A stretch of DNA of 64,000 nt from Lytechinus pictus (Eukaryota > Echinodermata > Echinoidea > Temnopleuroida > Toxopneustidae), in NCBI RefSeq assembly GCF_037042905.1, contig NC_087246.1:33908001-33972000 (forward strand). The letters run 5' to 3'. The notes under the pieces were generated by a model that worked only from the letters and a program-made list of their open reading frames with translations, was not told where the DNA came from and searched no databases. Made by a program: the position numbers and the translations under genes. Of the stretch, positions 22,615 through 34,189 are shown piece by piece (within the stretch, counting starts at the first letter, position 1; each line of letters begins with the position of its first letter).

Positions 22615-25600
22615 CTATTCATACTGTGCCCTGCAAATGGGGCACTCATAGTCTCCTTCTGGTGGCTTGGTTAAAGCGACGCACTGCAGATGCATCCACC
22701 TCCCACAAACATCACACTGGGTCCATGTATTAAACTTCTTTTGCACATTTCCTTTCGCACCTTTTCCAAGACACTCAAGCATGTCACAGACCTTTCTTTG
22801 ATTTACTGGTGCCACTGCGTGGCTCAGGAGAGCATTCCACACATATATGCGCATTGCTGCAGCATAATGTCCAACAGTAGGAGGATCTATTCCTTGTACC
22901 ACAGCTAGTGCATTCTAGAAGAGAATGAATTAAAATATATTCCACATTAAAGTCATTGTTAGATCTTATTACATATATTGACCTTAAAGATAAACTTTAT
23001 TCTATTAATGAAATTTCATTACAAAATAAACTGGTTCAGGGCACTCACTAAATGTTAATTATACACTGCATTTTGTCTGCCTCTCCAATATTCCTCCCAG
23101 GCCCCTACAGCTCCACCTTTTTGTCAAGATCCATTAGACGGCCAACCTCAGCACCCATCAATATCCATGAGCAAAAATGGAAAATTGATTTTGTAAGATA
23201 ATTCAAAGGAGTACCCTGCATCTACTCAGGGTACTGAAAACAATGGGCAATAAATCATTAAATGCCTAATAATAGTTGCAACAAATGTGCATTAAATCAA
23301 AGCATCATAATGAAAGTGATAAGCCAAGGCTCCACATTAACTTTTTTTGGTGGTGGCCCGTTCGGGCCACCAAAACCATCAAATAATTTTTTTTGGTGGC
23401 CCGATATTAAAGTTTGGTGGCCCGAAAAATATAAAGAAAAACATTAAAAATGAATAAAACAAACTTCTGAATTTATTCTGCAGCCACTACCACTAAGTTC
23501 CTTTCACTTTATACATCTTAGTGTAGTAGGTTTCACGGTACACCATGTATCTTTCTTGGGCATATGTTGGTCCTGAAAAGGACCACCCAATCTCGACGTT
23601 TCGACAAGTGTGTTCTTGTCGTCCTCCTGAGGAGGAAGAAGCCATTACATATATTTTCAACAGCTGTGGCAACAGTCTATTCTGACTGGAATATAATTAA
23701 AAGCCAAGCATATAATTTTCACTTACCTTTTGGGAATGGCACATTTCTATTTTTATATCCTTTAGTTTGTATTATTTTATTTTCAGTAGAAACATATTTT
23801 TTAATCAGGCATATTCAATGGGAAGGGGTATAAATGGTTTAACCACTGTCAAAAAAAAATGAAAGAAAAAAAAAGAAAACGGAAAAAACTATATTGGAAA
23901 AAAAGTGTGAGAAAAGTCCTTCCCTATATTTGCCAAAATGTTGGGAAAAAAAATCACATTTCATATCAATGAAATGCCTTCCCAAAGTATTTACTTTCTC
24001 AAGAGTGGTTTAAGAAGTCATTTATAAACAAGAAAGAAAGAAACTGTCTGTTTGTTTAAGGCTAGAAAATACACAGCTTCGAAAGAAACCAAGTATCAAC
24101 ATACATACAAATGCACACGTGGGACTGTGATGTACTTGCCTATGTGTTTTTATGTGTATTAATTCATGTGGAAATCGGTCTTTTTTAGTCAAAAGAGAGG
24201 TCATAATTCCTCTTCTTAATACTTGCAAATAATCAGGGTACACCAGATTTTCGTAATATAGACTGTAGAATTTCATTTCATTGGTGTAAAAGGTGACTTT
24301 GACTTAGATTTTCAAAGTTCTGTGGAAGATTTCTCAGCAGCAACATTTTTTATCGCAGCTCCTCGAGTCTGAATAGGCTGAGCTGGATCTAGAGCACAGC
24401 TGTATGCAGTGGCTTCATGCAAAGCTCACGCCAGCCGGCCGGCGCGGCTGGCTGGATAATAGCTACTGTATGCTATAGCTGTAGGCCTAATATGCAAACT
24501 GTGTGTGTGTGTATTTGTGTGTAGATCAACAAAAAAGGCGCATGACGAACTGGCTTGCAATTTGAGCTGTAGAAAGTTGATAAATGCGTGCAAAATTGGG
24601 AGAAAAATTGCGCTACTTTGAAAATTATTGGTTGCCCGATTCGGGCCACCAAAACTTAACATTTTATCAATAATGGTTGCCCGAGGTGAATTTTTGGTGG
24701 CCCCGGGCCACCGGGCCACCGCTAATGTCGAGCCCTGGATAAGCACAAGAAGTATGATTGCAATGATATCCGATGCTTAGGTTGGCCTTCAAATGATCTG
24801 AAAGAGGTGGGCCTAATGCCATTGGCGTAATGACATCTGTCCGTGCTGCATTTCATCTTGTAAGTTTATTTAAAGGACAAGTCCACCCCAACAAAAACTT
24901 GATTTGAATAAAAAGCGAAAAATTCAACAACCATAACACTGAAAATTTCATCAAAATTGGATGTAAAATAAGTTATGGCCTTTAAAGTTTCGCTTCATTT
25001 CACAAAACAGTTATATGCAAAATTGCATATCTCGGTCAGTATGCAAATGAGGAACTGATGACATCACTCTCTCACTATTTCTTTTGTATTTTATTATATG
25101 AAATATTTTTATTTTTCTCATCATTGTCATGTGAAATGAAGTTTCATTCCTCCCTGAACACGTGGAATTCCATTATTTTAACATTTTGTGCTTCAGGCAA
25201 GGAGGTCGAAATCGTCACATTCGTAAAAATTGAAATATTGTATAATTCAAACAATAAAAAACAAAAGAAATAATGAGTGAGTGACATCATCGACTCTCTC
25301 ATTGGGATGTAACTGGCTCGTTCATATAACTATTTTGTTAAAACTAAGCGAAACATTGAAATGTCATAACTTTCTAATTTTACATCCGATTTTGATTAAA
25401 TTTTAAGCATTGTTCTTGTCTGATTTTTCTCTATTGATTCAAATCAACATTTTTCTGAGGTGGACTTGACCTTTAATTTTCTATGATTCCTTTACTTATA
25501 TCCAGATAATTCTGGATCATCATGTGTCACTACAAGATTAAGATATCACTGACCTAGCTATGATGCATATATGCACTAGGTCTCATGAAACTGAAATTCA

Positions 25601-26364
25601 CAAGACTACATATCCCATCGCCCAATGACCTGTGACCTATGAACTTTAACCCCAAAATCTAAACAAGATTATTTATTCATGGTGATTCATTCTTGTGGTT
25701 TACTTATCATATATGAAAGCTAGATAATGTACATGAAATGAAAAGAAACAGAAATATAATTTATTTTGGGGGTATTTATATAGAAAGGGTTTGTCAGGCT
25801 CATGATATCTCCCAAGCACTTTACAAATTTATCATTATCATGGTCACAACTTAGCCATAAGAAATACACACATATTTTGTACCCATTTTGTACTTGGCAT
25901 GCAGAGAGTGCCAAATGTGGAGTTGCATCGTGCTATAGTATTCTAATGTAAAGGTAAAACATTAAGCTCTCAACCTTTCGATAGAAAGTGAAGTAAATAA
26001 ATGACTATACCGCAATATCTTGACATATTGCTATGGGGAAAGAAGAATTATGGAATTCAATGAAACCTAGTTTGCAACAAGTACTTGTCAGTTTGTTACA
26101 GCTGCTTAAAAAATCTACTACATGATAAAGGTTCAATATCAATTTCAGTTACGTTTTCTTCATTATAATTCAATTTACCTGACCTCTAATTGATGATTCA
26201 TTAGTATATCAAATAGATTAACTTTACAAAGTATTATTCTCACCAGCATGACAAATGCCCCACAAGAATGACTATCTGTCTGCTTGGCAGATTTAAGATG
26301 CCCGATCGTCCATTCTTTGCCATGGAGGTCACCGGTTTCTATGCCTCTGTGTTGCATGTAGCTT
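22615..26364 (-). CDS. C48 (Ulp1-like) protease and PHD-like C-terminal exons of the element gene
   Basis: Two exons join in frame: 26364-26244 (acceptor AATCACAG, donor GTGAGA) and 22914-22615 (acceptor TTCTCTTCTAG, ending in a stop). The first carries EWTIGH and then KQTDSHSCGAF, the Gln and Cys motif of C48 SUMO/Ulp1-type cysteine proteases. The second continues the same fold (YAAAMRIYVWNALLSH) and ends with a treble-clef segment: CDVC, MHLQC and CPIC, like the last part of a PHD finger. The His and Asp of the protease triad should lie upstream and are not found. The first exon needs a preceding exon ending with two extra bases, so at least one exon is missing or unrecognised. The intron between them hosts two insertions (23325-24737 and 24874-25472). 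Confidence 0.7.
23325..24737. mobile_element. 1.4-kb hAT-like nonautonomous insertion
   Basis: The ends are CAAGGCTCCACATTAAC and the inverted CAGGGCTCGACATTAGC. Both are followed by several GGTGGCCCG motifs. GATAAGC is duplicated on both sides (23318-23324 and 24738-24744). There is no transposase. It lies in the last intron of the element gene. Confidence 0.8.
24874..25472. mobile_element. 599-bp TTAA-flanked palindromic MITE
   Basis: Ends AGGACAAGTCCACC and its inverted counterpart (GGTGGACTTGACCT) lie between TTAA copies (24870-24873 and 25473-25476). The inverted similarity runs far inward, with GATTTGAAT, AATTT(C/T)ATCAAAAT(T/C)GG and ATGCAAATGAG. A TTAA target suggests a Kolobok- or piggyBac-type source. 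Confidence 0.8.
25480..26240. other. Intronic, no feature recognised
   Basis: AT-rich sequence within the last intron of the element gene. No coding or repeat signal I can support. Confidence 0.4.
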
Positions 26365-27621
26365 CTGTGATTATAAACAAACAGAAAAAGATAATTCTAC
26401 AAGCAGTACATTTTCATTTGGATGACATTAAGAAAAAAAGTACTGGGCAATTCCACAGGTTGGTGAAAAATTGCAAATTTAGCATTACAAATTTCAACTA
26501 TTCTTTTTTTGTCCTGCAAAAACCATGAAATTTGTGGAATCATATCAAAGTAAATCTGTTACCAATCTTTAAAATCTACAAAGTCAATGGACTCATAATT
26601 TGAGCCATTTTCTTGCTAAAAGTTTGAAAAGGGCTATGATGTAACAGTGCCTGTGGGGATAAACAACCTTGGAACATGTAAGATTTAAATAAAATTTGAT
26701 CTTCAATGTTCCACAAACCATGTTCCATTGTGGAAATACAAAACAAAACCAATATGCTGAAAGTTGTTAATGAAATCATTTTCATGTACAATATGAAACC
26801 TGATGCCTCAAAACCAATTAGTCACTAAATTTTTATTTTATTCTATTTTTATTTACTTCCATTTTATTACTATTATTATTTTTTTTTTTTGGGGGGTCGC
26901 TAATCTGAAACCCGAATTTCCAAGCTGTCAAATGATATATATAACACTTTCACTCAAGTTTACTAGAAATTATATAAAACTCATGCTGAAATATTATTTA
27001 CAGCTGTCAATGACATCTATATGCGGACATACTTTGTAACTCCTGTGTCAAGCTGCAATGGAAATATTACAATATATTGCAAATTCATAGGCACACACAT
27101 CTCACATTTCTCAGTTGTCTTTGTGCCATTGATCACCTAACATACTGCCAAACAACCTGAAAGGCATATCTTTGGGGCTAGGGATAGCAACTACTGATAC
27201 AGACAATTTATATGTCATGAAAATTTTGATAATTGCTGAAATCTTCAGCAAAATTTGAAATAAATCCCAGTTCAAGGGGGGGGGGCATGACACCATAAAC
27301 ACCATGCAGAATCTATTACTTTAATCTTATGTTGCCTCAATTGAGAGATGAATAGGTTATTTAGGGGCATTTCACTGTATATATATATATAAACCTGAAA
27401 ATGAGAAAGGCACATATCATATGTACATATATAATTATTTTCCAGGTGGAAAACCAAAACAATCGCATATATGTTTAGCAATAATCCTGATTTTTAGCCT
27501 ATATTTCAGAGACAAAAGCATTGAAAGTATGCAATATAAGATTCACATATATTCAACAAGTGGAAAAAAATTATAGAAAATGATATATTTCTATAAGAAA
27601 TATTTATGCATATAATTATAC
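26365..27621. other. Gap where core exons of the element gene would be expected
   Basis: I read the minus strand here for further exons and saw only short, AT-rich frames without recognisable domains. The phases of exons 3 and 4 do not match, so an exon is needed. Confidence 0.4.
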
Positions 27622-30535
27622 CTTAAATTCAGGGAATCTCAGAACTTCTTTCATAAGTATTCTCGCCGGACATCCCTTCTTCCTTGATCCCTGAAGCCTC
27701 CTCCGTCTCTTCTTTGACCTTGGATGATCACTCTAAAATTGAAATTAAATAGAATACTGTATTAATTTTCATTCCAATTCAATAATTAAAACCATTACCA
27801 ATTCAATTTACAAAAAAATATGCCTATATTCATGTCACAAGCAGTGTGTTACGATGTGTCCATCATAACATAACAAACAAAATAACAAATGTCAACAGAT
27901 TCCTTTGGTTGGTTCAAATATATGTACATACCTAATTAGTGTATGGCTTCAGTAGTGATGATGTTAATGCTTTAGTGTTTAAAGCTTTGTATGTTCAGCG
28001 CATGTTCAGTTATAAATTTTCCAGTCATTTTTGTGTGTTCAGCTTTTAACATTGATAAATCATGTACTCATAATTTTCATGTGCTCGATTGTCCATTATA
28101 TAAACATGAATTTAGTTTGACATAATACTCTTTCAGCACCGCTTTGTTCGAATTACCCGATAGATATTTCATTTGTACATTATTAATGTTTTTGAGAACG
28201 ATACATCATTCTTCGTCTTCTTCTTAATATCATTATCATTCTTTTTCTTCTTCATTGTCTGTTCTTCTCCTTCGATTATTTCCCTTCTTCCTTTTTTCTT
28301 CTCCTCCCCTCCTCTTCACCTTTCAATGATTCCTTTGTAATATTTCATTGATGCTTCTGTTTATTCTAACAATTTTTTTTCATTTATTGTTCGCTCAAAA
28401 CTGCTTTTTTAACATTATATTATGTTCCACATGGCCCCAATAGCAATCAGTCTGTAAACTGTTTGGGCTTTTTAATCGTGTATAAATAAAATCAATCTTA
28501 TGTTATCTAATGAATACAGTTGCAGTCACGCTCAAACTTGTGTTGATTTTAGCACATTTTAACACATTTCCCCGAGTAAACAGTTGTCAAATTATAAGCC
28601 ATCTTTTTCACATCCCATATTAGTAGGCCTATACTTCTTTAAGCATACATGTAGGTCAACAAGAGCCCCTGGAGGCAGGATTTCACCCGGATTTCACAAT
28701 CTTCCCATTGGGCAGAGGCGTTCATCCCACCAATGAAAATATTGAGGGGGGGGCAAACATATCGGTTCCCCCCCAATAATTCTGCATGTTCTACTGAAAA
28801 CCTGTACAGAAAACCTTGCAGAATTATGAAAATGTTTTGCCAACATGTTCAATATTTTGTGTTCACACACACATTACTACCCCCACCCCCCTTAGACTTT
28901 GGACTTACCTTTAGTTCTTCCTCTCTAGCGGTTTTCTGTCTATAAGCAGCGCATTGGTTTTTATTGCGCCCATACATACAATTCATTTTGTATGTACCAA
29001 CATGAACAATGATGAAAGGCACTCCATCATCTGGAATTACTGATGACGATGTCTCACCTACATCATGAAACCTCACTAGGCCTAGATGGTTTACACCTTT
29101 GAAAGAAATAAAACAGTAATTATGAAATTGCTGCCTATTTGATAAGATTGACTTGGAAGCTGTAAATCATGAACTTAAAGGTCAAGTCCAGCTTAGAAAA
29201 AGTTTATTTGAATAAATAGACAAGAATCAAACTAGAATAACGCTAAAATTTTATCACATCAAATGTAGAATGATAAAGTTATGCCATATTAAAGTTTCGC
29301 TTAATTATTTTTCAAAAAACAGTTTAATGCTCAAAAAAGTGATATGCAAATAAGAAAATCGATGTCACTCACTATTTCTTCTATTTACTGCAGCGCTTCT
29401 CAACCTTTTTTTACTCGAGGACCACTTTGACTCTCAAATTTTTTTTGAGGCCCACGTATTATGTCAATGTAGATTATTCTCTGTAACCATGGAAACTGTT
29501 ATTAGATCCTAGTACAAAGATACTTGAAGGGGAAGATCGGACACTTCCACGATTTTTTGAAACGCCCGATAAATCCTTATTTAGGACGCCCATTAAGGGC
29601 GCCCACTTGAGTTGAGTAAGTAAACCCTCGCATATTATTGGCACGCGACAGTGTAAAACAATATATTTATGGGGAAAATGAGAGAAGGGAGTTTGGAGAC
29701 GGCTCAAGGGTGGCGCATGGAAATAATTCCACGTTTTATTTCCAAGAAACCTCAGAAAATATATTTATCTCAAATTGAAGGGGGAAATAATTGAGAAAAA
29801 AATTGAAATGTAAAAATCATCAATTCCTTCAACCCTTCACCATTTCTCTCAATATGTTTTGTAAGGTCAAAAAAGGTTGTTAGTTACTCAACACAGTAGC
29901 CTGTAGGGCACTCTTCTCGAGCATTTCATTACATGGTCTATGTACCGGTACTGTCCGATCTTCTGCTTGTAGTATCTTTGAATAGTAGTAGATCTAGATA
30001 TCTTTATTTAAGGCAAGTAGTACTAACGTAGTAGTAGTACCGTATGTGACACAGTCAATGAAAGACGACAGTTTTAACGTTACTCCCCTTTAACGTTAGG
30101 CCTAACAAAATGAAAATTCTTTAACAATCTGCTGCATGCATGCGATATTTCTGCAGAAAGTTCATAGAAAGTTCATGAAATGATAAAGTTCTTAATAGGC
30201 AAAGAGCTGCATTGTAAAGGCGGTAGAATAGTACATTTTAATCCAACCATTATAACTAACAAGTTGGGCATACCATTTTGAGGAACATCATCTAACGTTA
30301 GAGCATCCTTCTTAGCGTCAGGCCGAGGCCCCGGCTCGGTGGCATTGCCATTGTACCACTTGTAGAGATCGAGATGGAGTCCGAAGTTTGGGCTCTTCCT
30401 CTCGCCAACAAATTTACCCCTATCCACTTCATACAGTTTAATGAAATGTTCCGCTTCACCTAATGAAGAGACCCAACCATTAATATGTTGGTTTGGGTCC
30501 TCCCGAGACCATACATTCGTCCAGGAATCCTCCAT
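27622..30535 (-). CDS. N-terminal exons 1-3 of the 13.9-kb element gene
   Basis: Exon 1 (30535-30274, 262 nt) starts with MEDSWTNVWSREDPNQ. Exon 2 is 29096-28909 (188 nt) and exon 3 is 27732-27622 (111 nt). Donors are GTATGC, GTAAGT and GTATAA; acceptors are TTCTTTCAAAG and AATTTTAG. Phases fit exactly: 262 leaves one base, completed by exon 2, and exons 2 and 3 end in phase 0. The product has a HVGTYKMNCMYGR segment in exon 2 and a Lys/Arg run with GSRKKGCPARI and LRFPEFK in exon 3. This wording resembles the zinc-binding DNA-recognition region of FLYWCH/FAR1-type or CARF-like proteins (from memory). It is likely the end-binding part of a transposase. Confidence 0.7.
29179..29390 (+). mobile_element. 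Truncated TTAA-type MITE
   Basis: It starts AGGTCAAGTCCAGCTTAG after TTAA and follows the family seen at 24874 for ~210 bp (TTATTTGAAT, AAGTTTCGCTTAA, ATATGCAAATAAG). It then stops at CAGCGCTTCTCAACC, which looks like the start of a different hAT-type repeat whose far end I could not find. Confidence 0.6.
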
Positions 30536-30639
30536 GACGACAGTCGACGTGACAGAGTCTCACATGTCTCGCTCGATTCTAAATTGGCGCGCGTTTTATA
30601 CGTCATGAATATTCATGTCCGTATGCTACCGGCAGTTTA

Positions 30640-30688
30640 CTCATGAATATTAATGACCTGCCGGATCGACGCCAATATAGTCTCTACC
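30640..30688 (-). repeat. Right terminal inverted repeat of the 13.9-kb element
   Basis: It is a perfect inverted match to 16753-16801. The gene of the element starts at 30535, so the space between TIR and start codon is the probable promoter region. Confidence 0.95.
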
Positions 30689-30697
30689 TACAAATAA

Positions 30698-31583
30698 GGC
30701 AAATCTGCAGTGAAGAAAAGAAAACACAGGTAGTTGTAATCAATAGATACAGGTTAACCGTTAGTCCTTATGAGCTTAATCTTTATATCTATTTGGCATC
30801 ACCCTTTTCCTAGCAGGGTTTCTCCTTCCTGGATTAGACAATTTTTCAGTTCAGGACCAGTGTAGGCTTTCAAGCAGTCAATGTGAATTTACTTTGGGCT
30901 TTAATGCAGGCTGCTGATTGCTGTATGCGGTACACAACATCTGACAATCTATCAATAAACATATATGGGCCACTTCATTTATACTGTACATCAACTTTGG
31001 ACACACCCTTCTTCTGCGCTGTACTCCATGCAGCCAAACCCAATCACCCTCAGCAAATCTTCTTGGGAAAGTATTATGATCATAAGATACATGTATAGCC
31101 TGCTTTTCAGCAGCTTACTCAAGTTTCTCTCTAGCCATTTCATGTGCATCTCTAATTCTATCTCGAAGTTGCTCGGAATAATCCGTTTCTCTCTTTCTTC
31201 CTGTCCTCCTGTACCTCATCTTTCTTCTTTTCCTTCCTGTCCTCCTCTCCTTCATGCTTTCTTTCCTTCCTGTCATCTTTATCTTCCTTCCTTTCCTTGC
31301 TCTCCCTTTCTGTCTTCTTTTCTTCCTCCCACTTGTCCCTTCTCTCTCCTTCACGCTTCCTCAGATGTCCCGTCGTCGCTGCAGTGTAGTTTATATACTT
31401 CGCCTCTTGTTTCCTACTATTGTGCATCCTCCCAAAATGCCTGGTCATCTCCGACCTCCCCTCTGTCTCATATGAGCAATACGTGCATCCGAGGGTCATG
31501 GTGGCCTCGTGCTCCTGCATGTGCTGCTGGTACTTGTACCCCTTGATACTCTTTTTACAAATGTGACAGTACAAATAAGGCAT
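30698..31583 (-). pseudogene. Array unit e: finger ORF then integrase C-terminus
   Basis: The finger ORF starts at 31583 (MPYLYCHICKK) after a CTGCAG acceptor-like site. Fingers and Lys/Glu tract are open to 31158. The integrase part (about 31190-30900) lies in another frame and is shortened. Its tail keeps the CTGCATTAAAGCC form without the MITE or the GCTTACAC target. The sequence at 30698-30750 is the start of the next finger ORF, cut by the transposon. Confidence 0.7.
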
Positions 31584-31619
31584 CTGCAGTGAAGAAAAGA
31601 AAACACAGGTAGTTGTCAT

Positions 31620-32487
31620 AAGTGCTTGTTAATCGTCAGACCTTATGAGCTTGATCTTTGTATCTTTTTGGCATCACCTGTTTCCTAGCAGGGTTTCTCC
31701 TTCCTGGATTAGACATCAACCAAATTTTCAGTTCAGGACCAGTGTAGGCTTTCAAGCAGTCAATGTGAATCACTTTGGGCTTTAATACAGGCTGCTGATT
31801 GCTGTATGCAGTACACAACATCTGACAATAACCACTATCAATAACCATATATGGGCCACTCCATTTATACCGTACATCAACTTTGGACACACCCTTCTTC
31901 TGCGCTGTACTCCATGCAGCCAAACCCAATCACTCTCAGCAAATCTTCTTTGGGAAAGTATTATGTCATAAGATTTAGCCTGCTTTTCAGCAGCTAACTC
32001 CAGTTTCTCTCTAGCCATTTCATGTGCATCTCTAATTCTATCTCGAAGTTGCACGGAATAATCCGTTTCTCTCTTTCTTCTTGTCCTTCTCCTCTACCTC
32101 TTTCTTCTTTTCCTTCCTGTCCTCTCCATGCTTTCTTTCCTTCCTGTCCTCTCCTTCATGCTTTCTTTCCTTCCTGTCATCTTTATCTTCCTTCCTTTCC
32201 TTGCTCTCCCTTTCTGTCTTCTTTTCTTCCTCCCACTTGTCCCTTCTCTCTCCTTCACGCTTCCTCAGATGTCCCGTCGTCGCCGCAGTGTAGTTTATAT
32301 ACTTCGCCTCTTGTTTTCTACTATTGTGCATTCTCCCGAAATGCCTGGTCATCTCCGACCTCCCCTCTGTCTCATATGAGCAATACGTGCATCTGAGGGT
32401 CATGGTGGCCTCGTGCTCCTGCATGTGTTGCTGGTACTTGTACCCCTTGATACTCTTTTTACAAATGTGACAGTACAAATAAGACAT
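31620..32487 (-). pseudogene. Array unit f: finger ORF and best-preserved integrase tail
   Basis: The finger ORF starts at 32487 (MSYLYCHICKK) and runs to 32038, with an extra duplication of the KERKHGEDRK segment in the Lys/Glu tract. The integrase portion reads YDIILSQRRFAESDWVWLHG and then, in a shifted frame from 31929, VRYKWSGPYMVID and VIHIDCLKAYTGPEL. This is the only unit with a clear WxGPY motif and the HIDxLKxY motif of Ty3/gypsy C-terminal integrase together, so it fixes the identity of the degraded versions in the other units. Confidence 0.75.
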
Positions 32488-32539
32488 CTGCAGTGAAGAA
32501 AAGAAAACACAGGTAGTTGTAATAAGTGCAGGTTAACCG

Positions 32540-33355
32540 TTAGACCTTATGAGCTTGATCTTTGTATCTTTTTGGCATCACCCTTTTCCTAGCAGGGTTT
32601 CTCCTTCCTGGATTAGACATCAACCAATTTTTCAGTTCAGGACCAGTGTAGGCTTTCAAGCGGTCAATGTGAATCACTTTGGGCTTACACGTAGCTGATT
32701 GCTGTATGCGGTACATAACATCTGACTATCTATCAATAAACATATATGGCCCACTCCATTTATACCGTCCATCAACTTTGGACACACCCTTCTTCTGCGC
32801 TGTACTCCATGCAGCCAAACCCAATCACCCACAGCAAATCTTCTTGGGAAAGTATTACGATCATAAGATATAGCCTGCTTTTCAGCAGCTAACTCAAGTT
32901 TCTCTCTAGCCATTTCATGTGCATCTCTAATTCTATCTCGAAGTTGCTCGGAATAATCCATTTCTCTCTTTCTTCCTGTCCTCCTGTACCTCATCTTTCT
33001 TCTTTTCCTTCCTGTCCATTCCTTCACGCTTTCTTTCCTTCCTGTCATCTTTATCTTCCTTCCTTTCCTTGCTCTCCCTTTCTGTCTTCTTTTCTTCCTC
33101 CCACTTGTCCCTTCTCTCTCCTTCACGCTTCCTCAGATGTCCCGTCGTCGCTGCAGTGTAGTTTATATACTTTGCCTCTTGTTTTCTACTATTGTGCATC
33201 CTCCCAAAATGCCTGGTCATCTCCGACCTCCCCTCTGTCTCATATGAGCAATACGTGCATCTGAGGGTCATGGTGGCCTCGTGCTCCTGCATGTGCTGCT
33301 GGTACTTGTACCCCTTGATACTCTTTTTACAAATGTGACAGTACAAATAAGACAT
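32540..33355 (-). pseudogene. Array unit g: finger ORF then integrase C-terminus, no MITE
   Basis: The finger ORF spans 33355-32933. The integrase part (about 32976-32674) is in a different frame, with AVGDWVWLHG and CPKLMDGINGVGHIC, ending in RVSPK before a stop. It has the empty GCTTACACGTAGCTG form of the MITE target, like units c and i. Confidence 0.75.
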
Positions 33356-33419
33356 TTGCAGTGAAGAAAAGAAAACACAGGTAGTTGTAATAAATAGATG
33401 CAGGTTAACCGTTAGTCCT

Positions 33420-33813
33420 TATGAGCTTAATCTTTATATCTATTTGGCATCACCCTTTTCCTAGCAGGGTTTCTCCTTCCTTGATTAGACATCAACCAAT
33501 TTTTCAGTTTAGGACCAGTGTAGGCTTTCAAGCGGTCAATGTGAATCACTTTGGGCTTACACCAGGGGTGTGAGGGTTCAGATTTTTTTTTTCAGCCTTT
33601 TTTTGGCCTTCCTCTGTACAAAAAGTATGGGAGCTCTTTCTATTTCAGACTCTTTCAACACTTCAGCTTTTTTCAGATCTTTTTATTTGTAACCACTCAC
33701 ACCCCTGGCTTACACGTATCTGATTGCTTTTTGCGGTACACAACATCTGACAATCTTTCAATAACCATATATGGGCCACTCCATTTATACCGTCCATCAA
33801 CTTTGGACACAAC
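33420..33813 (-). pseudogene. Array unit h, downstream half (continues at 52506)
   Basis: Integrase tail with the same-site MITE (33563-33707), cut by the hAT insertion after GACACAAC. The upstream half of this unit, with its finger ORF, is at 52506-53087. Confidence 0.8.
33563..33707. mobile_element. ~145-bp hAT-type MITE, copy 3
   Basis: It has the same ends, site and GCTTACAC duplication (33555-33562 and 33708-33715) as the copies at 14031 and 15935. Confidence 0.9.
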
Positions 33814-34189
33814 TAATGTTGTAAATCGGACCAATAATTGGATCGAAAATCGAATCGGTAGTTAAGCTTCAAAAATCGAAATCGAATCGAAAATCGAATC
33901 GGCGAAATGAAAAAACAAAGGAATACATTAAAATCTGCTGGCGGTCGTGCGCGCATCACAAAATGTTGACAAAATCGGCCGCGATCACTGCAGTCAACGG
34001 CGATATTCGTTAGCGGATGAGTGGATGAAGTTTTGGGGTGGAAATGTAAAAAGTAATAACAAACAAAATATTTACAAAATCGGCCGCGATCATACAGCTA
34101 GCAGCGATACTCGTTAACGGATGGGTGGCTGATGTTTCGAGGTGGAATTAAAGATCGTAAATGTCGGCATTGATTCATGATGTGAAAAA

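Larger units (their letters stand above)
16753..30688 (-). mobile_element. 13.9-kb DNA transposon with 49-bp TIRs and a 9-bp TSD
   Basis: The left end starts GGTAGAGACTATATTGGCGT, and the same 49 bases appear inverted and unchanged at 30640-30688. TACAAATAA flanks both sides (16744-16752 and 30689-30697), and beyond it the finger ORF of the array continues in the order seen in the other units. The interior carries a minus-strand spliced gene starting 153 bp inside the right end, a subterminal repeat array at the left end, and at least four smaller insertions. A 9-bp duplication with a zinc-finger-like N-terminus suggests a Mutator-like element. Ulp1 and PHD modules also occur in other large animal transposons such as KDZ types. 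I could not find the catalytic core, so the superfamily stays open. Confidence 0.9.

Noticed and set aside
23590-23645. Possible hammerhead-like CTGAGGA...CGAAACG motif on the minus strand
   Set aside because: The order of core and stem is only partly right (extra bases before the stem); folding would be needed to support it.
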